DNA of 11,374 bases from Campylobacteraceae bacterium. Lineage in GTDB: Bacteria; Campylobacterota; Campylobacteria; Campylobacterales; Sulfurospirillaceae. Numbering within the stretch: position 1 is the first letter of the stretch; each line of letters starts with the position of its first letter. The notes below the pieces were generated by a model. That model was not told the DNA's origin. It did no database searches and worked only from the letters and a program-made list of their open reading frames with translations. The DNA lies in assembly GCA_027011025.1 (NCBI GenBank), contig JALVAU010000085.1, positions 1 through 11,374 of the forward strand, written 5' to 3'. The position numbers and the translations under genes are program-made. Positions 1 through 6,754 of the stretch are shown here, one piece after another.

Positions 1-236
1 GCATATATCTCATGTATGAAAAAGAGATATTTTTGAGGTATTCACTACCTATAGGTATCTTGTATGGTGCGGGCATCGGAAATCTACATGATAGGTTTGC
101 ATACAAGGGGGTTGTGGACTATATCTATTGGCATAAGTGGTTTAATTTTGCTGTATTTAATTTTGCAGATATTATGATAGACTTTGCTGTTGTTTGGATC
201 ATATTTGTCTCATACAAAAGGAAAAAAAATGCTTAA
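1..236 (+). CDS. lspA: Lipoprotein signal peptidase (signal peptidase II), C-terminal part
   Basis: This inner-membrane aspartyl protease cleaves the signal peptide from prolipoproteins after diacylglyceryl modification. Only the C-terminal part is present; the open frame runs off the left edge (first full codon at 3). Both family signatures are visible: GAGIGNLHDR, with a catalytic Asp codon at 90-92, and FNFAD, with the second catalytic Asp codon at 168-170. The latter is followed by a final hydrophobic segment (IMIDFAVVWIIFVSY) and a short basic tail, KRKKNA, as expected for the last transmembrane helix with a cytoplasmic C-terminus. The TAA stop at 234-236 lies inside the start of the next gene (8-base overlap), so the two are probably co-transcribed and translationally coupled. 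Identification rests on the paired Asp motifs; I see no damage. Confidence 0.93.
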   Translation, partial: IYLMYEKEIFLRYSLPIGILYGAGIGNLHDRFAYKGVVDYIYWHKWFNFAVFNFADIMIDFAVVWIIFVSYKRKKNA

Positions 237-1146
237 GATTGGAATAGTCGGGCTTGGTGGAGTCGGTGGATACATAGGAGCAAAACTCATACAGAACACT
301 CTTGCGGATGTAACACTTTTTGCAAGAGGAAAACATCTTGAAGCGATAAAAGATAGAGGCTTAAAGATAAAAGACATGGATAAAGAGTTTGTTGTAAATC
401 CAAAGAAGCTCGCAGACACTCAAAATGATAACAATAACGATATCTTTGATATAATATTTCTAAGTACAAAAAGTTATAGTTTTAAAAATATATCCGAAAC
501 ACTCAATAAACACTCTGGAGACAATACGCTTATCATACCTCTCTCAAATGGTGTAAATCACAAGATAGAGCTACAACCCTACTTAGAACGGGGTGTTGTG
601 CTTGACGGTTGTATCTATATACTCTCAAATATAAAAGAGTTTGGCACTATTGAGAAAAAAGCTTTGACTTTTTACCTTATTTTTGGTGATAGTCAAAATA
701 GATTTCAAGGCAAACTGCAAACTCTAGAAAACATCTTAAACAAAAGTGGACTTAAATCCAAATTGAGCCGACAAATAGAGCGTGATTGCTGGAGTAAATA
801 TCTTCTTATCTCCTCTTTTGCAACTTTAACTTCATATTTTAATGAGCCAATGGGCTTTATAGTTGAAAAAAAGCTAGACCTTTTAAAAGAAGTACTAAAA
901 GAGATAGTATCTATCGCAAATGCTCTACATGTAGATATAGGAGAAAGAGAGATGGACAAAACGATAAAACAGGTACAAAATATTCCTTATGATTCGCAAA
1001 CATCCATGCAACTCGACTTTAACAACTCCAAAAAAACTGAACTAGAATCCTTAACAGGCTATATAGTTAAAGAGGCAAAGAGGCTGAAAATAGATGTCAA
1101 AAATATGGAAATGATGTATAAAGAGTTATCTAAGAGGGTCTCTTAA
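229..1146 (+). CDS. panE: 2-dehydropantoate 2-reductase (ApbA/PanE) family protein
   Basis: Members of this family reduce ketopantoate to pantoate with NADPH in pantothenate/CoA synthesis, in the cytoplasm. The protein is 305 aa, the usual family length. The N-terminal Rossmann motif is GLGGVG (residues 8-13), with Arg33 placed to bind the NADPH phosphate and a KS pair in FLSTKSYSF. The C-terminal helical domain has CWSK with Lys190 matching the catalytic Lys of E. coli PanE, Ser259 in TSMQLD, and Glu271 in KTELESL. However, the two Asn residues that follow the catalytic Lys in E. coli PanE (N180, N184) align with Ile194 and Ala198, so the true substrate may differ. I chose the ATG at 229 because AAGG sits about 7 bases upstream and the Rossmann strand begins directly after it; the frame is open upstream to another ATG at 184 inside lspA, which is less likely. 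It overlaps lspA by 8 bases. Confidence 0.8.
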   Translation: MLKIGIVGLGGVGGYIGAKLIQNTLADVTLFARGKHLEAIKDRGLKIKDMDKEFVVNPKKLADTQNDNNNDIFDIIFLSTKSYSFKNISETLNKHSGDNTLIIPLSNGVNHKIELQPYLERGVVLDGCIYILSNIKEFGTIEKKALTFYLIFGDSQNRFQGKLQTLENILNKSGLKSKLSRQIERDCWSKYLLISSFATLTSYFNEPMGFIVEKKLDLLKEVLKEIVSIANALHVDIGEREMDKTIKQVQNIPYDSQTSMQLDFNNSKKTELESLTGYIVKEAKRLKIDVKNMEMMYKELSKRVS

Positions 1147-1189
1147 GTATTTTTTATGCCATTTTTGTGTATCATCACAATGTTTTTGT

Positions 1190-1265
1190 GGTCGCGTAGC
1201 TCAGTTGGTAGAGCACTACCTTGACATGGTAGTGGTCGTTGGTTCAAGTCCAATCGTGGCCACCA
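1190..1265 (+). tRNA. tRNA-Val, anticodon GAC
   Basis: A complete 76-base cloverleaf can be folded. The acceptor stem GGTCGCG/CGTGGCC pairs over seven positions with two G-U wobbles. The D arm is GCTC/GAGC with loop AGTTGGTA. The anticodon stem CTACC/GGTAG encloses loop TTGACAT with anticodon GAC at 1223-1225, which reads valine GUC/GUU codons. A five-base variable loop is followed by a T arm GTTGG/CCAAT with loop TTCAAGT. The terminal CCA (1263-1265) is encoded, so no added tail is needed. There is no convincing separate promoter in the 43 bases after the upstream reductase gene, though TATCAT at 1170-1175 is a possible -10. The tRNA may be transcribed from it or co-transcribed. The convergent kinase gene ends one base after its 3' end. 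Confidence 0.97.
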
Positions 1266-1266
1266 T

Positions 1267-3111
1267 TTATCTTTGTATTTTTTGGGTGATAGGAATAATA
1301 ACGGTAAACAAGGCTCCGTTGTTTTTATTTTCAAAATTTAACTCTCCTTGAAAACTGTTTTCTATAATTATCTTAGACATATAGAGACCAACTCCAGTGC
1401 CTTTTGATTGAGACTTAGTTGTAAAATATAGTTCAAAAATTTTATCTTTTATATCAAGAGGTATTCCTAGTGCATTATCTTGAATTGTAATTTTTGCTCT
1501 ATCTTGCTCTTTTAGGACTTTTATCTCTACCTTGCCATTTTTGATATTGTTTGAGAGTATTGCATCTTTTGCATTATTTAAAATATTTAAAAATACTTGC
1601 TCTAATTTCTTTTTATCCCCTCTTATGAAGATATCTTCTTCACACACACAAGAGATATCAATCAAACTATGTTCAAATGAGCACTGGGCTACATTTGTCA
1701 TACTTTTCAACTCTTCTCTAAGGTTAAAAGTTTCAATTTGCTCAGAGGGCTTAAAAAAATCTCTAAAGACATCTATCGTTCGTGAAAGATATGTTATATT
1801 TTTTTCCATCCTGATTAAGCTTTTTTGCATTATCTCTTTTGTCAGATATCCCTCATCCTCTAGTAGCATCATTTTACTTACAGAGATCCCGAGTGTATTT
1901 AAAGGTTGTTTCCACTGATGAGAAATATTTCCAAGCATCTCCCCCATGGAAGCTAGTTTATTTTGATTTTGCACAAGAATAAGTTGTTTTTTACTCTTTT
2001 CCATCTCATTTAAAATTGTATTTTTATATCTCATAAAAACTTGCTTGCTCTTTTGCGAAAGAACATAAAGTAAACCTAATAATAAAATTGCAATAGCCGC
2101 AAAAAGAGCTATTAGTTTTATGAGAGTATCATTTAGCTGTACTGCCAACTTCTTCTCTTTAGTATTTATCTTCTTGTGTATATTTTTGAGACTTTCACTT
2201 AGACCGATTATCCATCCCCATCCATCTAAATTAGCTATATAAGTTATAGTATTTGACTTTTTTGATATTTTACCACCTACAAAACCTCCACCGTTTTTCG
2301 CAAATTTTACTATCTTTTGCACAAAAAATTTACTACTATTATCTTCTGCTCCAACCAAAACTTTACCATTATTTGATAAAATAAAATAATATCCATTTTT
2401 ATTATATTTGATATCTTGCACCTCTTTTATTATCTTATTTTGTAAGTTTTTCTCAAAATCAACCAAATATTCCCCTGTTCCTATAAACCATTCAAAAGGC
2501 TTAAAATATCTACCATATCCTATCTTTTCAAAACTAGCAAAACCCTTATCTGGTTTTTTCCAATACCAAGTATAAAAAGTACTAGAATTTTCTTTGCATA
2601 GTTTAGCCATATTTCTAACAACATAATCACCTTTTATATCTCTATAGCCAGAAAAATCTTCTCCTTCAAACTCCGGTGCCACAGGGAGCAAAACATTTTT
2701 TAAACCCATAGTATAGATAAAAAAATACCCTCTTTTATTATTGAATCTTATCGGTCTTAGAGCATCTTTTATCATCTTTATCACAGTTTTTTTATCTTTA
2801 TTCATATTTTGCTTATATATATTCATGCTAATCTCATAAGCCATATCAACTTTTTCTTTCAGTTCACTTTTTAAACTCTTTTTTGCTGTCCTTCTTTGAT
2901 AATTTATCTGTCTAACGAGGGCTAAAAGTTCATTTTTGATTTTACTTTTTTTGATCTGCAACAGACTCTCTCTTGTATCTTTTATATCCTGTTCACCATT
3001 TTGAATTTTATTGTTGATAACGATCAAGAGGGCAATAATGAAAAAAACTGAGACCAAAAAAACAGGTACTATTCTCATCAATTTTAAGATTTGCTTCTCT
3101 TGTTTATCCAC
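1267..3111 (-). CDS. Membrane sensor histidine kinase with periplasmic Cache region
   Basis: Two-component sensor kinase, 614 aa. Architecture: TM1 at about residues 12-33, a long periplasmic region to about 325, TM2 at about 331-351, a DHp domain and a HATPase domain. The periplasmic part contains two similar Cache-like halves: RGYFFIYTMGLKNVLLP to WFIGTGEYL (about 127-216) and NGYYFILSNNGKVLVG to GWGWIIGLSESL (about 239-308). This suggests direct sensing of a small extracellular molecule. The phosphoacceptor is His398 in ISHQWKQPLN. The ATP-binding boxes are present: N box NILNNAKDA (509-517), G1 DNALGI (545-550), F box FELYFTTK (559-566) and G2 GTGVGL (571-576). There is no receiver domain, so output must go through separate proteins, most likely the two encoded just upstream. 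The start is GTG (3111), chosen because AAGAGGG (3118-3124) lies 6 bases before it. It is the last gene of the operon, 18 bases after the cyclase gene. The ligand is unknown. Confidence 0.9.
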   Translation of the reverse strand: MDKQEKQILKLMRIVPVFLVSVFFIIALLIVINNKIQNGEQDIKDTRESLLQIKKSKIKNELLALVRQINYQRRTAKKSLKSELKEKVDMAYEISMNIYKQNMNKDKKTVIKMIKDALRPIRFNNKRGYFFIYTMGLKNVLLPVAPEFEGEDFSGYRDIKGDYVVRNMAKLCKENSSTFYTWYWKKPDKGFASFEKIGYGRYFKPFEWFIGTGEYLVDFEKNLQNKIIKEVQDIKYNKNGYYFILSNNGKVLVGAEDNSSKFFVQKIVKFAKNGGGFVGGKISKKSNTITYIANLDGWGWIIGLSESLKNIHKKINTKEKKLAVQLNDTLIKLIALFAAIAILLLGLLYVLSQKSKQVFMRYKNTILNEMEKSKKQLILVQNQNKLASMGEMLGNISHQWKQPLNTLGISVSKMMLLEDEGYLTKEIMQKSLIRMEKNITYLSRTIDVFRDFFKPSEQIETFNLREELKSMTNVAQCSFEHSLIDISCVCEEDIFIRGDKKKLEQVFLNILNNAKDAILSNNIKNGKVEIKVLKEQDRAKITIQDNALGIPLDIKDKIFELYFTTKSQSKGTGVGLYMSKIIIENSFQGELNFENKNNGALFTVIIPITQKIQR

Positions 3112-3129
3112 TATCTACCCTCTTATAAA

Positions 3130-4428
3130 CTATTTTTCAAAAAACACATAATCATTTTTTCCAGCTTTTTTGGCTTCATACATAGCTTTATCTGCGTTAT
3201 GTATCAGTGCATCGCCTGTTTTATTGCTATTTGGATTGTATATGTCTATACCGATGGAGCAGCTTATATTTACACTTATACTACTACTAAGGTTAAATTT
3301 ACTTTTTAGTTTTGATAAAATATCTTCTGCTATAAATAGAATATTTTGCATACTTGTTATCTCTTCTAGTATGATTACAAATTCATCCCCGCCATACCTA
3401 GCAAGAGTATCTATTTTTCTAATCGATGATTTCATTCTCCACGATACTTTTTCAAGTAGTTTGTCACCTATTTTGTGTCCATATGTATCATTTATAATTT
3501 TAAAATTATCAAGATCTACAAACAGAAGTGCAAACATCAAACCTGTTCTGTTACTTCTAAGCATAGCTTGTTTTAACCTATCGTGTAAAAGCGTTCTATT
3601 TGGTAAATTTGTAAGCAAATCATAGTTCGCAAGATATGTTAGCTTTTTTTCTCTATTTGCTTCATCAGTTCTATCTTGAACAACTTTCAGAAGAGCATAT
3701 GGGTTTCCATCTATGTCTTTTATGGGGACTGTCTTGATGCTAAAGCATTGTTTTAATAAGCCAATACTTTTATCTTCATACATACTTTCAAAACTCTTCC
3801 CTGTTTTTATAGCATTTTTGCTATCGCACTGATATCCTAGAGTTGTACATGGCACACTATACCCATAAAGCGCCTCATAACACTTCGTAGGAGATGCTTT
3901 GTTCCAGTATTTGCCTGTCTTTACTGCATTGTTGGCAAATAGTATATTTTTATTTAAATCTGTAACCATTATACTATCAGGAAACTCCTCTAGTATAGCT
4001 TGCATAAGCATTTTTTTATTTTGGAGCTCTTTATCTTTTTGTATAGATTCACACTCTTTTAAAATAGTATCTAGCAAAAGTGTTGCATTTGTTGGCTTTA
4101 ACATATATCCGGATATTTTATACTCTATTGCCTTTAAAAAAATATCATTATTAGCATAAATAGTATGTAATAGTATGGGGGCGTTTTTATCTATTTTTCT
4201 GATTTCAACAGCCATTTCAAAACCATCCATAACAGGCATTCCAACATCACTTAAGACTATATCTGGACGATTTTTTGCAAACTTTTTAACACCTTCTTGC
4301 CCATTTTTGGCTCTAAAACAGACTTTAAAAAAGATATCAAAAAGCTCTCCAAGCTCCTCAAGTTCACTCTCATTATCCTCCACTACAAGGATACTAAGCT
4401 CCTTTAAAAGAGTGTATCTATTTTTCAT
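3130..4428 (-). CDS. Response regulator diguanylate cyclase (REC-PAS-GGDEF)
   Basis: Cytoplasmic 432-aa protein predicted to make c-di-GMP from two GTP under phosphorylation control. The receiver domain (about 10-125) has acidic Asp18, phosphoacceptor Asp61 in LSDVGMP, Thr89 and Lys111-Pro112. A PAS domain follows (about 142-252), from ILEEFPDSIMVTD to PIKDIDGNPYALLKVVQDRTD; it carries three unusual cysteines (183, 194, 201). The GGDEF domain (about 263-432) is intact: NYDLLTNLPNR, DLDNFKIINDTYGH with metal-binding Asp305, and signature RYGGDEF (344-350). RKID (337-340) sits five residues before GGDEF, which is the position of the RxxD inhibitory site, so product feedback is likely. There is no EAL or HD-GYP domain. 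The ATG overlaps the regulator stop as ATGA and has no clear ribosome site, pointing to translational coupling. The kinase gene follows after 18 bases. Confidence 0.92.
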   Translation of the reverse strand: MKNRYTLLKELSILVVEDNESELEELGELFDIFFKVCFRAKNGQEGVKKFAKNRPDIVLSDVGMPVMDGFEMAVEIRKIDKNAPILLHTIYANNDIFLKAIEYKISGYMLKPTNATLLLDTILKECESIQKDKELQNKKMLMQAILEEFPDSIMVTDLNKNILFANNAVKTGKYWNKASPTKCYEALYGYSVPCTTLGYQCDSKNAIKTGKSFESMYEDKSIGLLKQCFSIKTVPIKDIDGNPYALLKVVQDRTDEANREKKLTYLANYDLLTNLPNRTLLHDRLKQAMLRSNRTGLMFALLFVDLDNFKIINDTYGHKIGDKLLEKVSWRMKSSIRKIDTLARYGGDEFVIILEEITSMQNILFIAEDILSKLKSKFNLSSSISVNISCSIGIDIYNPNSNKTGDALIHNADKAMYEAKKAGKNDYVFFEK

Positions 4429-5111
4429 ATAACACTGCTTATCATGTATCTACCGCCATATATATTTTCTATCAAGCCCTCACAATCCAACTTTTTTCTG
4501 AGTTTATATACAATATTTCTTATGTTTTTTGGATTATACTCTTTTTCTTCATAATCCCATAAGTGGTAAAATAGATCTATGCTATCCATAGGTTTATTTA
4601 GATTCTCTATGAGTATCCCCAAGAGTTTAGTCTCACTTTTTGTTAAATTGATAAGCTTGCCATGCTTTGTCAAAAGAGATTGGTCTTGGTTCCATAAAAA
4701 ATTTCCCTCCAAAAGTATCTCTTTTTTGGGAAGTTTCAATTTTTCATAGCATACCCTCATAGCTTCTTTTAATTTTTTTGAATTAAGCGGCTTAATCAGA
4801 TAGTCCACTATACCCAATTTGATAGCTTTTAATAGTTTTTCTTTGTCATCATAGGCACTAATCACAATAACAGGAATTTTAATCCCCATTTTATCAAGTT
4901 GCCAAATCAAAGAAAATCCATCTTCCTCGGGCATTTGAATATCCGTAAAGATTACATCCGGCTTTTTTTCAATGATAATATCAAGTGCATCTTTTGCACT
5001 TTGGGCTCTATATACAGTTGAAAACTCAAAATCCAGATACTCACTCATACTCTCAAGCGACTCTGCATCATCATCAACTACAAGAACCGAGTAATTTTGA
5101 AATCTATTCAT
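4425..5111 (-). CDS. OmpR/PhoB-family response regulator
   Basis: DNA-binding response regulator, 228 aa, normal for the family. The receiver domain (about 6-120) has the acidic pair Asp13/Asp14, phosphoacceptor Asp57 in FTDIQMP, Ser85 in VISAYDD, and Lys107-Pro108. The C-terminal winged helix (about 132-225) is recognisable from LTKSETKLLGILIEN, the recognition-helix stretch NPKNIRNIVYKLRKKL, and the wing YGGRYMI. It is first in a three-gene operon; its TGA overlaps the ATG of the diguanylate cyclase gene by four bases. The start is supported by AAAGG (5117-5121) five bases upstream, and an extended -10 promoter lies about 40 bases before the start. The likely phosphodonor is the kinase encoded two genes downstream. 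Its targets are unknown; autoregulation of this operon is a reasonable guess. Confidence 0.93.
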   Translation of the reverse strand: MNRFQNYSVLVVDDDAESLESMSEYLDFEFSTVYRAQSAKDALDIIIEKKPDVIFTDIQMPEEDGFSLIWQLDKMGIKIPVIVISAYDDKEKLLKAIKLGIVDYLIKPLNSKKLKEAMRVCYEKLKLPKKEILLEGNFLWNQDQSLLTKHGKLINLTKSETKLLGILIENLNKPMDSIDLFYHLWDYEEKEYNPKNIRNIVYKLRKKLDCEGLIENIYGGRYMISSVI

Positions 5112-5149
5112 ATCAACCTTTAACTTAAAAACTGTCTGCTATCATAAAG

Positions 5150-5158
5150 ATTATATCA
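5150..5158 (-). promoter_or_regulatory. Extended -10 promoter of the signalling operon
   Basis: Read on the minus strand this is TGATATAAT: a perfect TATAAT hexamer (5150-5155) with the TGn extension. A transcript would start near 5143 and have a leader of about 32 bases before the regulator ATG at 5111. The best upstream match to a -35 box is ATGACA (5176-5181), but the 20-base spacer is long; a poor -35 is normal for vegetative promoters in this phylum. It lies in the 82-base gap after the aldehyde dehydrogenase stop, so the signalling operon need not depend on readthrough from that gene. Confidence 0.65.
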
Positions 5159-5193
5159 AAATAGTGTCTCTAAAATGTCATTTTTATCTATTT

Positions 5194-6618
5194 TTAACTA
5201 CAAATCACAACTGACTTCACCTCCGTATAGTCATCTTCTATAGCAAATTTCGGACCCTCTTTTCCTATGCCACTTTGTTTGAAGCCACCGTAAGGTTGTA
5301 TATCAAAACGCAAAGTTGGTATATCATTTATCACAACACCTCCTGCATCTAAATCATCTATGGCTTTTGATGCTGTGGCTAAATTATTTGTAAAAATTGA
5401 ATACTGTAAACCAAAATCAGAATCATTCATAGATTTTAGTGCATCCTCATAGTCATTCTTTGCTATCAAAGAGACAATAGGTGCAAAAACCTCTTGGCAA
5501 ACGATGTTCATATCCTCTTTTACATCAACCATGATAGTAGGCTCCATCACTAAACCCTCATTTGAGCCTCCAAACAAGACTTTTGCACCCTCTTGTTTTG
5601 CATTTGCTATCCAAATTTTTGCTTTATCAACGGCATCTTCATCAATCATAGGACCTATGAAAGTTTTATCATCATAAGGATTTCCGACTACAAGCTTGCT
5701 ACTCTCATCTGCAAGAAGTTTTGAAAACTCATCATATACCTCTACATGTACATAGATTCTCTGAAGAGAGATGCAGACTTGTCCAGAGTTGACAAAAGCT
5801 CCTATGGCACACTTTTTAGCTGCATCTTTTAAGTTTGCTGACTTATCTATAAAAGTTGCCGCATTTCCGCCAAGCTCCAATGCTATCTTTTTTATGCCAG
5901 CTCTTTTTGTGATAAGATTTCCCACAGGAACACTTCCTGTAAAGCTGATGACTCTAGGAGTTTTACTTGTTACCAAAGCATCATTTACACCCTCTCCGCT
6001 ATATAGAACGCTAAGTGCATCTTTGACGGCATAAGGGCTCTCAATGAATAGCTTTGCCAATGAGTATGCACAAAGAGGTGCGGCAGAGCTTGGCTTGAGG
6101 ACAACCGCATTTCCACTCACTAAAGCAGGGGCGATCTTGTGAGCCACAAGGTTTAAGGGAAAATTAAACGGAGTGATAGCAAGAGCAACACCAACCGGTA
6201 CTCTTTTAAAAAACGCCAAAGTTTTTTTACCACTTGGCATCGCGGTTGTATCAAAACTCTCACCACTTATAGTTATCATCGTGTGAGCTGAGAGTCTTAT
6301 GGTCTCAATACATCTATTTACCTCTCCTCTTGCAAAAATCATCGGTTTTCCCACTTCATCACAAATAAGTTTTGCAAATTTTTCACTCTCCTCTTCTAGC
6401 TTATTTGCAACATCTTCAAGCCAAGAAACTCTTTGGTGCAGGGGTGATTTTTTCGTCTCTTTTGAAGCACTTTTTGCTTTTAGGTATGCCATCTCTACAT
6501 CACTTGTCGTACATATTGGATAACTCGAAACAACATTTGAATTAAAAGGGTTTTTAACCTCTATATAGTTTTGCGTACTCTTGCACTCACTTCCTAAAAA
6601 TATCTTTGCTCTGTTCAT
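5194..6618 (-). CDS. NAD(P)-dependent aldehyde dehydrogenase (GAPN/lactaldehyde dehydrogenase-like)
   Basis: Oxidises an aldehyde to its acid through a thiohemiacetal on a catalytic cysteine; cytoplasmic. The protein is 474 aa, normal for the ALDH superfamily. Numbering from the chosen start: oxyanion Asn152 in TPFNFPLN, cofactor-contacting Lys175 in VVLKPSS, general base Glu248 in LELGGNA, nucleophile Cys282 in NSGQVCIS, and Glu376 in CQEVFAP. The C-terminal stretch GGFKQSGIGKEGPKFAIEDDYTEVKSV resembles non-phosphorylating glyceraldehyde-3-phosphate and lactaldehyde dehydrogenases, but the substrate cannot be settled from sequence alone. I chose the ATG at 6618 because a perfect AAGGAG (6625-6630) lies six bases before it; a longer frame beginning at GTG 6639 has no such support. 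The gene is transcribed away from ilvE and toward the signalling operon, 82 bases from its first gene. I see no functional link to its neighbours. Confidence 0.88.
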   Translation of the reverse strand: MNRAKIFLGSECKSTQNYIEVKNPFNSNVVSSYPICTTSDVEMAYLKAKSASKETKKSPLHQRVSWLEDVANKLEEESEKFAKLICDEVGKPMIFARGEVNRCIETIRLSAHTMITISGESFDTTAMPSGKKTLAFFKRVPVGVALAITPFNFPLNLVAHKIAPALVSGNAVVLKPSSAAPLCAYSLAKLFIESPYAVKDALSVLYSGEGVNDALVTSKTPRVISFTGSVPVGNLITKRAGIKKIALELGGNAATFIDKSANLKDAAKKCAIGAFVNSGQVCISLQRIYVHVEVYDEFSKLLADESSKLVVGNPYDDKTFIGPMIDEDAVDKAKIWIANAKQEGAKVLFGGSNEGLVMEPTIMVDVKEDMNIVCQEVFAPIVSLIAKNDYEDALKSMNDSDFGLQYSIFTNNLATASKAIDDLDAGGVVINDIPTLRFDIQPYGGFKQSGIGKEGPKFAIEDDYTEVKSVVICS

Positions 6619-6754
6619 CTTGTACTCCTTGGGAGGCACCTCAATAATAGATAATTGTGGGTATTGCCTAATTATTAGAGTTGCCCTAAAACATTATTTA
6701 ATCTAAACTTGGGTATTATTATAGCTATTTTATTATTAATAGGTTGAAAAAATT
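6619..6754. promoter_or_regulatory. Divergent intergenic region between aldehyde dehydrogenase and ilvE
   Basis: This 136-base AT-rich gap must hold the promoters for both divergent genes. For ilvE (+), -10-like TATTAT occurs at 6714-6719 and again at 6731-6736; neither has a good -35. For the dehydrogenase (-), TATTAT-like and TAATAAT-like runs occur upstream of its AAGGAG site. A perfect inverted repeat CTAAT-T-ATTAG lies at 6668-6678, flanked by GGG at 6659 and CCC at 6686. GGGTATT occurs twice on the + strand, at 6659-6665 and 6711-6717. These could be an operator, but no known regulator site is recognised. Confidence 0.4.

Noticed and set aside
1143..1334. Minus-strand open frame of 63 codons containing LDLNQRPLPCQGSALPTEL
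   Set aside because: It is the reverse-strand translation of the tRNA-Val gene, a well-known source of spurious protein entries, and it also overlaps the kinase 3' end.
1532..1918. Plus-strand open frame of 128 codons
   Set aside because: Lies entirely antisense to the histidine kinase DHp and ATPase coding region, which has full conserved motifs; composition is Ser/Phe/Ile-rich, as expected of a shadow frame.
3170..3625. Plus-strand open frame of 151 codons with hydrophobic stretches
   Set aside because: Antisense to the GGDEF domain, whose motifs are intact in the other frame; no ribosome site or family resemblance.
5174..5186. AAAATG-T-CATTTT inverted repeat after the aldehyde dehydrogenase gene as a terminator
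   Set aside because: A one-base loop cannot close and the stem is nearly all A-T; it overlaps the -35 region of the signalling promoter instead.
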